DNA of 64,000 bases. Source: Marinobacter subterrani (lineage in GTDB: Bacteria > Pseudomonadota > Gammaproteobacteria > Pseudomonadales > Oleiphilaceae). Under the pieces are notes generated by a model. That model was not told where the DNA came from. It did not search any database and saw only the letters and a program-made list of their open reading frames with translations. Both the position numbers and the translations under genes were made by a program. The DNA lies in assembly GCF_001045555.1 (NCBI RefSeq), contig NZ_LFBU01000001.1, positions 2,232,001 through 2,296,000 on the forward strand. The letters are read 5' to 3'. Below are positions 1 through 8,722 of the stretch, in pieces (within the stretch, counting starts at the first letter, position 1; the number at the start of each line of letters is the position of its first letter).

Positions 1-824
1 GCGACGTTAATCAGCATTGCCGTGTCGGATTCTGAGTAGGGATCCCAGCCGTGTCTCGGCACCTCGGGCGACGTCAGGCCGGATGCCACAAGACTGTCAG
101 TGATGTCCGTCAGGTGCAGCAGATGTGCAGCAGTCTCGGCCCAGTCTTCGTGGGGGTGTGCCGAGGCATAGCTGGTCAGGTAGAACAGCCGCCAGTTGTC
201 CGGCGGGCCCTGATGATAGTGGCGCTCAAGGGCAGCAGGGTAATCGGCGCGCTCATCACCAAACATTTCCCGGAAAGCATCCAGGAAATCCTCGCGCAGA
301 CTCAGGCGCCACCAGAGCATATGGGAGATCTCATGGCGCATGTGGCCCATCATGGTTCGGTAAGGCTCATCCAGCGCCTGACGGCGGGTAGCGCGAATCA
401 CAGGATCAGCCTCCGCCACACTGATTGTCACCACACCGTTTGCGTGCCCCATCGCAACTGGGGTCAGACCCTCGGCCAGCATGTGGAAAACCGGGCGCGT
501 GCCCGGATCCTCCGGGCGAAACCAGTGCCAGCGGCCGAGGTTGTCCAGCACCCAGCGCTTTGCCGCCTCCGTTGTAGCCCAGTTTGGCATGGCATTTGGA
601 ATATTCGGGTCCGGCGCCAGAGCTGTCATGGCGCAGGAACGGCAGAATGCCCCCTGTTCCGGTGCAATCCAGTTACAGCCAATGATCTCCCGGTTCACGC
701 AAAAGGGTGGCATGGGAAGAAATGCCCGGGCCTGTGGATCGTAGGCAACAGGCGTTCCCTGAGCGGTGGTCAGGTTGTCAAACCACAGATTTCCGGAACC
801 AACCGGGTTGGAAAATACCTTCAT
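1..824 (-). CDS. Putative zinc-binding metallopeptidase (zinc-ribbon plus HExxH family), 3' end cut by window edge
   Basis: Translating the minus strand from the ATG at 824 gives an uninterrupted frame to the window edge. An AAGGAG ribosome site lies at 835-840. The N-terminus (MKVFSNPVGSGNLWFDN) and a following Cys-rich stretch (CNW and CRSCAM around residues 47-65) fit the zinc-ribbon domain of the conserved family formerly called DUF2248. About residue 165 there is a clear HEISH zinc-protease motif (HExxH) in the context MRHEISHMLWW. The family is annotated as a putative zinc-binding metallopeptidase of unknown substrate. The family and motif are seen in the sequence; protease activity is inference. 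The C-terminus is outside the window. Confidence 0.8.
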   Translation of the reverse strand, partial: MKVFSNPVGSGNLWFDNLTTAQGTPVAYDPQARAFLPMPPFCVNREIIGCNWIAPEQGAFCRSCAMTALAPDPNIPNAMPNWATTEAAKRWVLDNLGRWHWFRPEDPGTRPVFHMLAEGLTPVAMGHANGVVTISVAEADPVIRATRRQALDEPYRTMMGHMRHEISHMLWWRLSLREDFLDAFREMFGDERADYPAALERHYHQGPPDNWRLFYLTSYASAHPHEDWAETAAHLLHLTDITDSLVASGLTSPEVPRHGWDPYSESDTAMLINV

Positions 825-939
825 AGAGCTGGTGCTCCTTTTGTACGGCAGAGTGCTTGAAAATGGAGTACCGCTCTCCTGAACCTATACCCTACAGCAC
901 AGGAACACCAGCCATGGCGGCAAATCGATATTGGCTGAA

Positions 940-2832
940 TCAGTCTCCAGAAGGTTCGGGCGGTCTCCAGACCGGCACATCCTCCTGCTTCGGCTCGTCC
1001 CAGTCCCGCTGCATGGCGCTGCTCAGCGCCTCTTCCAGTTTCATGAACAACTCACCGTAACGAGGGCTGAAACTGATGCCCTCCTCGATTTCTTTCCAGG
1101 CGTCGAACAACTCGTCCTCATGGGCCTTTTCATTGTCCAGAAACGCCCAGGTCATCTGACGGGCACGCATCGGGTGCACGCCCATTGCAGTCAACGCGTG
1201 GCCGCCGAGTTCAAGCGCCGAGTGATAGGTTTCGCTTACCACGTCATCCGCCCCCGCCTCTCTCAAGCGGTATCCGTGGCCACGGTCAAAGGCGCGGGCA
1301 AGCACCCAGACGCCGGGGAAGAACTGCTTCACGTGTTCCACCATCTGCACCGAGCGGTCGCGATCATCAATGGCGACGACCAGCAGGCGGGCCTGCTCGA
1401 TGCCGGCTGTTTCCAGCAAATCCGACCGGCTGGCATCGCCGAAGAAACTCTTGATATTGATCTGTCGAAGGTTCTCGATCTGTTCTATCTCATGGTCCAG
1501 GGCGACGATTGGAATGCTGTTGGCCCGTAACAGACGGCAGATTATCTGGCCGAAACGACCGACACCGGCGACAATCACCGGCGCCTGCTCATCAATGGTG
1601 TCGGCTTCCCGATCGTCGTTTTTTGAACGTCGGTAACGTGGCAACACGACCCGGTCGTAGGCGATGAACAGCAATGGTGTCAGAAACATGGAGAGCGCCA
1701 CCACCAGCGAAAGAACCTGTGACGTCTCCACCGGGATGACGTTGTTCTGAACGCTGTACGTGAGCAGGACAAAGCCAAACTCGCCGGCCTGTGCCAGGCC
1801 CAGCGTAAACAGCCAGCCGTTACTGCCACGAACCCGGAAGACCAGTGCCAGGACAAGAAGAATGGCCGCTTTCACAACAATAACGGCCACCGCCAGAGAC
1901 ACCACCGTGCCCCACTGCGCTGATAACACATCAAAATTGATGCTGGCGCCCACGGTGATAAAAAACAGGCCCAGCAGCAGCCCCTTGAAGGGCTCGATGT
2001 TCGCTTCCAGCTCGTGGCGGAACTCACTGTTGGCCAAGACTACGCCCGCAAGAAAGGCACCCAGCGCCGGTGAAAGACTGACCAGACTCATGAGAGCGGC
2101 GATCCCGATGATCAGCATCAGGGCGGTGGCGGTGAAGACCTCCCGTAATCCGGACTGCACCACATACCGGAACAGCGGCCGGCTGAGGTAGTGGCCGCCG
2201 ACAACGACCGCTGCGATGGCTGCAACCACCACCAGCCCATGCGCCCAGCCGGGCAGGCTGGCCACCAGACTCAGGCCGCTTTCGTGGTCAGCCGAGGTGC
2301 CCGTTCCATCCATCAGTTCCGGTAGAGCCAGCAGCGGAATCAGCGCAAGCATGGGAATAACGGCGATGTCCTGAAACAGCAACACCGAGAAAGCACTTCG
2401 CCCGCCCTCGGTTCTGCCCAGGCCTTTCTCGTTGAGAGTCTGCAGCACAATCGCGGTGGAGGACAGCGCAAAGATCAGACCGACAGCAAGCGCCGTCTGC
2501 CACTGTAGCCCAAGCCAAATGCCCACGCCCGTACCGGCTGCCGCTGTCAGTACGACCTGAAGCCCACCAAGCCCAACCAGCCGGACCCGCATGGCCCAGA
2601 GCGCCTTGGGATCGAGTTCCATACCCACCAGGAACAGCATCATCACCACGCCAAACTCGGCAAAATGCTGGATGGTATTGGCCTCCTGGCCGACCAGCCC
2701 CATTAGCGGGCCAATCACTACGCCCGCCACCAGGTAGCCGAGTACGGAGCCCAGACCCAGCCGCTTGGCCAGGGGCACCGCGATCACCGCCGCAACGAGG
2801 TAGATAAACGCCTGAACAAAGTAGACTGTCAT
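940..2832 (-). CDS. KefB/KefC-type monovalent cation:proton antiporter (CPA2 family)
   Basis: A 630-residue inner-membrane exchanger. Residues 1 to about 385 are a highly hydrophobic Na+/H+ exchanger domain with about 12 membrane segments and the GYLVAGVVIGP and ALSSTAIVLQTLNEKGLG signatures of KefB/KefC. Residues about 410-530 are a Rossmann TrkA-N (RCK) nucleotide-binding domain (APVIVAGVGRFGQIICRLL) that gates ion flux. Length matches E. coli KefC (about 620). The E. coli proteins export potassium under electrophile stress under glutathione control. No kefF/kefG-type oxidoreductase is adjacent, so glutathione gating is not supported by context. A LysR gene lies 69 bp upstream on the same strand. 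Confidence 0.9.
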   Translation of the reverse strand: MTVYFVQAFIYLVAAVIAVPLAKRLGLGSVLGYLVAGVVIGPLMGLVGQEANTIQHFAEFGVVMMLFLVGMELDPKALWAMRVRLVGLGGLQVVLTAAAGTGVGIWLGLQWQTALAVGLIFALSSTAIVLQTLNEKGLGRTEGGRSAFSVLLFQDIAVIPMLALIPLLALPELMDGTGTSADHESGLSLVASLPGWAHGLVVVAAIAAVVVGGHYLSRPLFRYVVQSGLREVFTATALMLIIGIAALMSLVSLSPALGAFLAGVVLANSEFRHELEANIEPFKGLLLGLFFITVGASINFDVLSAQWGTVVSLAVAVIVVKAAILLVLALVFRVRGSNGWLFTLGLAQAGEFGFVLLTYSVQNNVIPVETSQVLSLVVALSMFLTPLLFIAYDRVVLPRYRRSKNDDREADTIDEQAPVIVAGVGRFGQIICRLLRANSIPIVALDHEIEQIENLRQINIKSFFGDASRSDLLETAGIEQARLLVVAIDDRDRSVQMVEHVKQFFPGVWVLARAFDRGHGYRLREAGADDVVSETYHSALELGGHALTAMGVHPMRARQMTWAFLDNEKAHEDELFDAWKEIEEGISFSPRYGELFMKLEEALSSAMQRDWDEPKQEDVPVWRPPEPSGD

Positions 2833-2901
2833 TGATTGTTCTCTTTATCTGAAACCAGACCGGCTGCAGCCCCGGCGGCCCATCGCCCCCGGCAAATCTG
2901 T

Positions 2902-3762
2902 TCAACGCAGGCTCTGGAAAGCACCTTTTACATGGGAGGCGAGAGCATCGGTCAGCGGGTCCGAACCCCGACGCACCAACGCCAAATGATAAACGCCGAT
3001 CTCCGGCAGGCTGTCGCCGGCAATCTCTTTCAGGGGCGGGCGTACCAGGCTTTTCGGGAACGGTGCCACGGCAAGATCCGCCAGCATGGCAGCCTCCTGC
3101 CCGGAGCAATGCTCACAGGTGTAGGCAATTCTATAGGCTATGCCCGCTGTGTCGAGCGCCCGTAACGTCATACGGCGCCAGGCACAATCTTCATGGGCCA
3201 TGGCAATCGGCAATGGCGAACGCAGGTACGCCGAGGCTCCTTCACGACCCGCCCAGACAAGAGGCTCTTCATGAACCACCTCACCGCGGGTAACAGCGCC
3301 CTCATCCGCCACGGTTACCAGGGTCATATCCAGTTGGCCAGCGTCCAGACGAGCCAGGTTCTGTTTGCTGGAGCCAACAACCACATCAACCAGTACGGCG
3401 GGATAGGATCTGGCGAACTCCGCAAGCACCTCCGGCAGAATGCGGGTGCCGACATCGTCGGAAGTTCCGATACCGACTTTTCCCTCAAGGATTGGTGATA
3501 TGAAATGCTGGACGGCTTCTTCATTAAGGCGCAGCAACCGCCGACCGTAATCGAGCAGAATTTCACCGTCTGCCGTCAACGTGACCCGCCGCGGTTCACG
3601 GATGAACAGCGTTTTGCCCAGGTTCTTTTCAAGCTGCTTGATCTGCATGCTCAGGGCCGAGGGCGTACGATGCACCACTCGTGCTGCACTGGTGAAAGTG
3701 CCGCATTCAGCGATCGCGACAAAGCTCCTCAGAACTTCGTTATCAAGCAGTGGAATCTTCAC
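2902..3762 (-). CDS. LysR-family transcriptional regulator
   Basis: 286 residues with a classical LysR N-terminal winged helix (residues 5-65, LRSFVAIAECGTFTSAARVV then SALSMQIKQLEKNLGKTLF) and a substrate-binding-like effector domain (about 90-280). The start is GTG at 3762, preceded by GAGGG six bases upstream. It is the nearest gene upstream of the KefB/C antiporter on the same strand, so the two may be co-transcribed. Target and effector cannot be read from the sequence. Confidence 0.9.
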   Translation of the reverse strand: MKIPLLDNEVLRSFVAIAECGTFTSAARVVHRTPSALSMQIKQLEKNLGKTLFIREPRRVTLTADGEILLDYGRRLLRLNEEAVQHFISPILEGKVGIGTSDDVGTRILPEVLAEFARSYPAVLVDVVVGSSKQNLARLDAGQLDMTLVTVADEGAVTRGEVVHEEPLVWAGREGASAYLRSPLPIAMAHEDCAWRRMTLRALDTAGIAYRIAYTCEHCSGQEAAMLADLAVAPFPKSLVRPPLKEIAGDSLPEIGVYHLALVRRGSDPLTDALASHVKGAFQSLR

Positions 3763-3953
3763 TGAAAACCCTCGTGAGTCAGATTCTGGCCGGAAACTGA
3801 CTTAAGCATAACTGAACGAGAACTTAAATTCTTTTCGTTTGATTGAAGGTATCGAGAGGACCACACTAGGCTCTGCGAGTATCCGTATGCGAGTTACACG
3901 ATGTCTCCACGCGAGCCGCTGCAAGCCATTCACCAACCGTCGGGGCCGTAGAT

Positions 3954-4229
3954 ATGTTGAAGAGTACAGAGCACCACGCAACCGCGGCAATGCTGCCGGT
4001 CACCTCCTGGCTGGAAGGGTATTCCAGGCGTCAGCAATTCCGCCGTATGGCGCAGTCGCTGCTGAAGGAAAAGGATGACATACTTTCGGATCTCGGCTAC
4101 GACCGACATGATCTGGAAGGCGCCCTGCACCTTCCTATCCGCAACGACGCCATGCAGTACATTGAAGCGTGTCGCTCCAAGCGCGCCATGGAAGCACGGC
4201 GGACAAAAAGTCCCCAACTTGCCGGCTAA
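3954..4229 (+). CDS. Small DUF1127/YjiS-like protein
   Basis: 91 residues. The middle and C-terminal part (RRQQFRRMAQSLLKEKDDILSDLGYDRHDL, written here in pieces: RRQQFRRMAQ, then LLKEKDDILSDLGYDRHDL) has the pattern of DUF1127 proteins, in which an arginine-rich helix precedes L..D..LL.DIG..R.D. Members are small proteins, some of which bind RNA or affect phosphate and carbon metabolism. The ribosome site is weak. The 3' end abuts a remnant of a homocysteine methyltransferase gene on the other strand. Function is unknown. Confidence 0.55.
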   Translation: MLKSTEHHATAAMLPVTSWLEGYSRRQQFRRMAQSLLKEKDDILSDLGYDRHDLEGALHLPIRNDAMQYIEACRSKRAMEARRTKSPQLAG

Positions 4230-4231
4230 GG

Positions 4232-4425
4232 CAGAAAAGCGCACCAATTCATAGTCGTCTGACAGCACATCGGCCAGATGGCGGATGTGCTCAGGTGTAA
4301 TTTCACAGCAGCCACCAACGACGCTGGCACCATCCCCCAACCACTGTTTCACCTGAATTGCATAGGCCCCGGGGGAAACGTCCGGCCAGCTCAGGCATTG
4401 CCTGCAAAATCACCTCCGGATCACA
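4232..4425 (-). pseudogene. Remnant of homocysteine S-methyltransferase (mmuM-like) C-terminus
   Basis: The minus strand encodes SPGAYAIQVKQWLGDGASVV followed by GGCCEITPEHIRHLADVL. This matches the C-terminal zinc-site region of homocysteine S-methyltransferases, where the Gly-Gly-Cys-Cys pair ligates zinc. Just upstream, in another frame, DPEVILQAMPELA resembles an earlier part of the same family, so the piece has an internal deletion or frameshift. The normal protein is about 300 residues; only about 50 remain, with no start. The rest of 4230-4662 shows no other gene. The family match is by eye. Confidence 0.6.
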
Positions 4426-4662
4426 GGGTTTTGAGGGGATCTTCGGACATTGGCTCCGGTTCGTTCTGAGGGTTGTCATCTCTACTCAAGAACAGCCATG
4501 GTAGCCCAATAATCGCTGACGGCGGAACCTAAAGGCCAACTTCCAGGACAAGCCAAACCTCACACGGACTGGATTACCAGAGAATGAGCAATCCTTAAGC
4601 GAAATCATCCGTCCTTACTTGTAGCCTGCGCCTGAATTGATCAACGCTGAGGACTACCCGAC

Positions 4663-5133
4663 ATGATCAACATGCTGGCAGCAATCCCGGTCAGGGCGTT
4701 ATTTGCCCGACTGTTTTCACTCGTATTTTTTCTGTTGGCCTTCACCCTCGTCAGTACCACGGTCATGGAAGTTGTCAGGCACCTTCAGTCCGGGCAACAG
4801 CTCATGGAAGCGCTTATCAAAGGCGTCAACGGTAGTATCATAGCGCTGGCGGTTTATGAGCTGGCAATGGTCATCCGTTCCGAATATAGCGGACGATCAG
4901 AGTCGCACGACGTCATCACCATGATGAGACGAACCCTGCCACGCTTCATCGGAACGGTATGCGTTGCAATGTCGCTTGAAGGGCTGATTATGATCATCAA
5001 GTACAGTCAGCTTGATCTGGCCGGCAACCTTTATTATCCCGTCGCCATCATTAGCAGCACCGCGCTCCTGCTCGCGGCACTCGGGGTGTTTCTGAAGATG
5101 GCGCCCAGCGAGCAGAAAAACTCCTGTGAATGA
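4663..5133 (+). CDS. Four-helix integral membrane protein, unknown function (PsiE-like layout)
   Basis: 156 residues with four predicted membrane segments (about 14-36, 52-68, 92-113 and 125-145) and a charged loop between the second and third. GAGGA lies ten bases before the ATG. Size and spacing of segments recall PsiE-family proteins (about 136 residues, phosphate-starvation-induced in E. coli), but I see no diagnostic motif. It converges on the split-barrel flavoprotein gene downstream. Function unknown. Confidence 0.6.
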   Translation: MINMLAAIPVRALFARLFSLVFFLLAFTLVSTTVMEVVRHLQSGQQLMEALIKGVNGSIIALAVYELAMVIRSEYSGRSESHDVITMMRRTLPRFIGTVCVAMSLEGLIMIIKYSQLDLAGNLYYPVAIISSTALLLAALGVFLKMAPSEQKNSCE

Positions 5134-5182
5134 AGCCTCCGAATCGCCGGCAGGGCCAACGATACGCTCAGAAATCAAGGGG

Positions 5183-5788
5183 TCATCGGCCTCCTGCCGG
5201 CAGGGTTCCACGCCAAACCGGCAGCGCCAGATCCTCCGGATCGTCATTCGGACCGCCGGTGCGACTTTTGAACGCGCCTTCTTCAATCGGTATCCGGAAT
5301 AATGCCGTTGCCTTTCGCTCCTTGTCATTCGGCGCCCTGACCTGCTCCCACCGCCCTGGCTCAATCTGGTTGATGATGGCGCGGAACGCGGCATCAAAGG
5401 CCGCATCGTCGGTTACCGGCACAGCCCGGCCGTACAGCACCAGTGACTCGTAGTTAGCGCTGTGATGGAACGCTGATTTTGTCATAACCCACTCATTCGT
5501 CACCGCAAACGAAATGCAAAGTAATGCGCCAGAGCCGAGACGCCGGGACAACCGTCCGCCGTTGAGTGTGTGAAGGTAAAGATCATTACCAAGCCGCCAT
5601 GCGGTGATCGGAATAATGCGAGGCTCGCCATCTTCAACAAATCCCACATGCGCCGTTTTGAGCCGATCAATCAGCCGGTATGCTGTTTCTCTGTCATAGC
5701 TGGCTCGCTTTACCGCCCTCTGCACCCTGCTGCGTGGACAGGAAGTCAGGGGTGATGCGGTGGCTCCTGTCGCGTCAATCGTTGTCAT
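5183..5788 (-). CDS. Pyridoxamine 5'-phosphate oxidase-like flavin-binding split-barrel protein (NimA-like)
   Basis: About 201 residues from the ATG at 5788, chosen because AGGAG stands at 5795-5799; an in-frame ATG 33 bases further upstream lacks this. The core (AYRLIDRLKTAHVGFVEDGEPRIIPITAW in two runs: AYRLIDRLKTAHVGFV and EPRIIPITAWRLGNDLYLHT) has the beta-barrel pattern of NimA-type proteins, which bind FMN and in some cases reduce nitroimidazoles. SAFHHSANYESLVLYGRA is the typical second half-site. It is divergent from a MocR/PdxR-type regulator, an arrangement often seen for split-barrel genes. The substrate is unknown. Confidence 0.85.
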   Translation of the reverse strand: MTTIDATGATASPLTSCPRSRVQRAVKRASYDRETAYRLIDRLKTAHVGFVEDGEPRIIPITAWRLGNDLYLHTLNGGRLSRRLGSGALLCISFAVTNEWVMTKSAFHHSANYESLVLYGRAVPVTDDAAFDAAFRAIINQIEPGRWEQVRAPNDKERKATALFRIPIEEGAFKSRTGGPNDDPEDLALPVWRGTLPAGGR

Positions 5789-5895
5789 CAAAAGCTCCTG
5801 AATAGTCCCGTACTTCATCAAATATACGTCTATTGAAAGGCAGTTCTGATACCATCAAAAGATCCAGATTGTGAATTTTTATAGGACCAGTTGAT

Positions 5896-7329
5896 GTGAT
5901 TGACGATATCCGGCTGGACGGCGAGCATCCCCTGCAACACCAACTGTATCAACGACTGTCCGAGCGGATACTCGACCAGCGATACCCACCCGGGCGCCAG
6001 CTGCCACCCAGCCGCCAGATGGCTCAGGATCTCGGCATCAGCCGCAATACGGTGAACGCCGTTTATGACCAGCTCAAAGCGGAGGGCTTTCTTCAAAGCC
6101 GAGCGGGCAAGGGTGTCTTTGTCCATGAAGACATTAAATCAGCGGTGAACCCCTCTGGGCCGGGCCTGAACAAATCTGGTGGCGTGTCCATGGAACTGCC
6201 ACCGCTGCCTGCACTGCCACGGGGGAAGTCGAAGCCTGTTGAAGACGCCAATTTGCCATTTCAGCCGGGCCTGCCGGATCTGGACGCGTTTCCCATCCGC
6301 AGCTGGAACCGGATCCTGCACCACCAGGAAAGCCGGCGGACACTGAGGGGATATGACAGCATCCAGGGATATCAGCCCCTGAGACGCGCCATCGCTGCGT
6401 ACGTGAGAACCTCCCGCGGTGTTCGCTGCGAAGAACATCAAGTCATCATCACCAACGGCGCACAACAGGCGCTCTCGCTTATTGCCGACGCTTTTCTGCA
6501 GCGTGGAGACAGTGTCCTGTGTGAGAATCCAGGCTATCGTGGCGCCCGAAACGCGCTGGGCCGTTTGGGCAATCCACTGATTCCAATCCCCCTTAAAAAC
6601 CAGGTCCTGGATGTTGAAGCACTGCAAGGCCTGAAGCCTGCCAGGGCCAGACTCCTGTTCTGCACACCCACGCACCAATACCCCATGGGCGGCATTCTTG
6701 ATCTCTCCCAGCGCATGGCGCTTGTTCAATGGGCCCAGAAAAACGGATGCTGGATTATCGAGGACGACTACGACAGCGAGTTCCACTTCTACAACAAACC
6801 CTTCGCCGCCATTCAGGGCATGTTCGAAAACGGACCCGTGCTCTATATGGGCAGTTTCAGCAAAACTCTGCTGCCCGCATTACGCGTCGGCTATCTGGTG
6901 GTCCCGGAGACGGTGGTCGAACCCTTGCTCTGGGCAAAGCAGATTAGCGGTGGCGAGACGCCACTTCTTACCCAGGCAACCATCGCCGAATTCATTGAGA
7001 GTGGCCAGTTCACACGCCATCTGCGGCGCATGCGCCAGCTATACCGGGACAAGTGGCAACTCTTCCAGCGCGAGGTTACGGAAAAGCTCGGCGGTCTTGC
7101 TCAACCGGTGGCGGAAAGCGCCGGGATGCATCTGGTGCTTGAAGGGGATTTTGACGATTTAGCGCTCAGCCAATGGTTGAAGACCAAGGGGTTTGGAAGT
7201 ACGCCACTGAGCGCACATTTTCTCGGAGAGGAAACAAAAACTGGCCTGGTTATGGGCTTTGCCAGTGCCAATGACCGCGAGATCGTTCATTGCGTGGCGA
7301 CATTGCGATCAGGACTGACGAAACTATGA
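5896..7329 (+). CDS. MocR/PdxR-subfamily GntR regulator with aminotransferase domain
   Basis: 477 residues. A GntR winged helix (about 15-80, LPPSRQMAQDLGISRNTVNAVYDQL) is joined by a linker to a fold-type I aminotransferase domain (about 130-475). PLP-site residues are visible: IIEDDYDSEF gives the Asp that contacts the pyridine nitrogen, and MGSFSKTLLPALRVGY gives the Schiff-base Lys. Such regulators sense PLP or aminated PLP derivatives. The start is GTG at 5896; an ATG two bases earlier runs straight into a stop. The divergent split-barrel gene is the most likely target, with the 107-bp gap as control region. Whether this is a true PdxR is not settled. Confidence 0.9.
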   Translation: MIDDIRLDGEHPLQHQLYQRLSERILDQRYPPGRQLPPSRQMAQDLGISRNTVNAVYDQLKAEGFLQSRAGKGVFVHEDIKSAVNPSGPGLNKSGGVSMELPPLPALPRGKSKPVEDANLPFQPGLPDLDAFPIRSWNRILHHQESRRTLRGYDSIQGYQPLRRAIAAYVRTSRGVRCEEHQVIITNGAQQALSLIADAFLQRGDSVLCENPGYRGARNALGRLGNPLIPIPLKNQVLDVEALQGLKPARARLLFCTPTHQYPMGGILDLSQRMALVQWAQKNGCWIIEDDYDSEFHFYNKPFAAIQGMFENGPVLYMGSFSKTLLPALRVGYLVVPETVVEPLLWAKQISGGETPLLTQATIAEFIESGQFTRHLRRMRQLYRDKWQLFQREVTEKLGGLAQPVAESAGMHLVLEGDFDDLALSQWLKTKGFGSTPLSAHFLGEETKTGLVMGFASANDREIVHCVATLRSGLTKL

Positions 7330-7350
7330 GTTCAAAGTAACTCCACCGTC

Positions 7351-7746
7351 TCAACGACGGGCAGGTCGCACCAGAAACCAGCTGGCCAGGACCAGCGCGC
7401 CGAACACCGTGTAAGCCAGAATAAACACCCAGTCCGGCGCACTGTAATACAGGAGGGACTGCAGCCAATGCTGGATGAACGATCCCTCGTAGCCCGCCTC
7501 CCCGGCCTTTGCCCGAAGCGCCATCTCCCAGGTCGTAAGCGGGCAAAGCACACCCAGCCAGGATTGCAGAACCACGATAGCGATCACAACCAGATGGCTC
7601 AGGCGGAACCAGAAATTACGGACCCACCGCCAGTGCAGGAAATAGCCAGCGAACGTTGCCATCAGGCCCAATATGACGAAGGCCACCAGCATCGTGTGCA
7701 GGATCAGGAGTGCATCAGCAAAGATCAGGAACCAGTGGGCGTCCAT
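7351..7746 (-). CDS. DUF2784 family membrane protein
   Basis: 131 residues with four hydrophobic segments and the sequence features of DUF2784 proteins: an N-terminal DALLILHTMLVAFVILG, a central SWLGVLCPLTTWE, and YEGSFIQHWLQSLLYY before the last helices. The CPLTTWE element is the family hallmark. It is convergent with the MocR gene, with about 20 bp between stops. The role of the family is unknown; location would be the inner membrane. Confidence 0.8.
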   Translation of the reverse strand: MDAHWFLIFADALLILHTMLVAFVILGLMATFAGYFLHWRWVRNFWFRLSHLVVIAIVVLQSWLGVLCPLTTWEMALRAKAGEAGYEGSFIQHWLQSLLYYSAPDWVFILAYTVFGALVLASWFLVRPARR

Positions 7747-7828
7747 CGCGAACCTCCAAAGACTGCGGTATTCCCAGTTTTCGTCTATTGTAGAGGCACG
7801 TCAATCACTGCCAGAGAGGGAGCGATCA

Positions 7829-8566
7829 ATGAACCACGCACCACCTCCAGCCAGGCTCGGATTCCTCTACCCGGGTCACGCGGCCGAAGACGATTATCCC
7901 CTGATGGGTTCCATGGTACAGCCCCCGGCTGAGGTCACCCTCATCCACACCGAATTCCTGGAAGACGCCCATACCGTTGAAGCCCTCAGTGAGATGGGCA
8001 GCGTCGGCCGACTTTCGCAAGGCGCGGAAGCGCTGGCCGGCTCAGAGATCGAATCGGTGATGTGGACCTCCACCAGCGCCAGCTTTGTACTCGGCCTGGA
8101 GGGCATTCGCCAGCAGATCGATGCCCTTGAGAAACTTCTCGGTGTACCCGCGTCCACGACGGCAATGGCGTTTGCCAGAGCGGTTAAAACCATTGACGCA
8201 AAACGGGTGGCCATTGCTGCCACCTATCCGAAAGACGTCGCACAGCGATTCCGGGAATTCCTCCAGCATTTCGATATTGAAGTGGTGCACCTGGCAAGTC
8301 GCGGCATAATCACGGCGGCCGAGGTGGGTACTCTGGGGAAGGACGAGGTGATCAACTTCGCACTGGCAAACACAAGGGAAGACGCCGATGCGCTGCTCAT
8401 TCCCGACACCGCCCTCCACTCTGCCGCCTGGCTGACCGATCTGGAACAGGCCACCGGAAAACCGGTGCTAACCGCCAATCAGGTCAGCTTCTGGGAGGCC
8501 CTGAGACTATGTGGCAAGCTGACACCTCAATCAGGGCTTGGGCATCTGTTTGAAGAAGCCCCCTGA
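7829..8566 (+). CDS. Asp/Glu racemase-fold protein (maleate isomerase/arylmalonate decarboxylase group) lacking both catalytic cysteines
   Basis: 245 residues from the ATG at 7829, with GAGGGAG upstream; the open frame continues upstream but the family begins here (ARLGFLYPGHAAEDDYPL). Gly-rich SAS.F and AAWLTDLEQATGKPVLTANQ segments place it in the group of maleate isomerase, arylmalonate decarboxylase and Asp/Glu racemase. Members use one Cys in each half. Here the first site reads WTSTSASFVLG, with Ser where ACTSGSF has Cys, and the second reads LIPDTALHS, with Asp in place of Cys. The only Cys is near the C-terminus (RLCGKL). Canonical two-cysteine racemization is therefore unlikely; the reaction is unknown. 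The next gene, 156 bp downstream, has its own putative operator. Confidence 0.75.
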   Translation: MNHAPPPARLGFLYPGHAAEDDYPLMGSMVQPPAEVTLIHTEFLEDAHTVEALSEMGSVGRLSQGAEALAGSEIESVMWTSTSASFVLGLEGIRQQIDALEKLLGVPASTTAMAFARAVKTIDAKRVAIAATYPKDVAQRFREFLQHFDIEVVHLASRGIITAAEVGTLGKDEVINFALANTREDADALLIPDTALHSAAWLTDLEQATGKPVLTANQVSFWEALRLCGKLTPQSGLGHLFEEAP

Positions 8567-8611
8567 CACCAACACAAAACCCGCACTCCCGGCCCTGCCG
8601 TTTTTGGACGG

Positions 8612-8627
8612 CTCGGTGTCGTATTGG
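8612..8627 (+). promoter_or_regulatory. Putative operator of the methylamine/one-carbon regulon
   Basis: CTCGGTGTCGTATTGG occurs about 95 bp before the dehydrogenase start and matches, with one difference in 16, the sequence upstream of the folate-methyltransferase operon (18271-18286, minus strand). In both, GCCACATT follows some 20-30 bases later. A related form lies in the regulator/sdaA gap. The match is direct; binding by the GbdR-like protein is inference. Confidence 0.5.
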
Positions 8628-8722
8628 ATTTACCTGCCCTGAGCAATTAGAGCCACATTGACTATAGGCCCTGCCCGGTATGCGGCATGGTGGCGTTCAT
8701 TGCAGGTAAAGGGGATCCAAAC

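Noticed and set aside
51..860. A 269-codon plus-strand frame at the left edge
   Set aside because: The minus strand carries the zinc-ribbon and HExxH metallopeptidase with a good ribosome site; the plus frame has low-complexity shadow composition.
5143..5206. GCCGGCAGG/CCTGCCGGC inverted pair at the end of the split-barrel gene as a terminator
   Set aside because: One arm lies inside the coding sequence, the spacer is long, and no T-run follows; chance in GC-rich DNA is likely.
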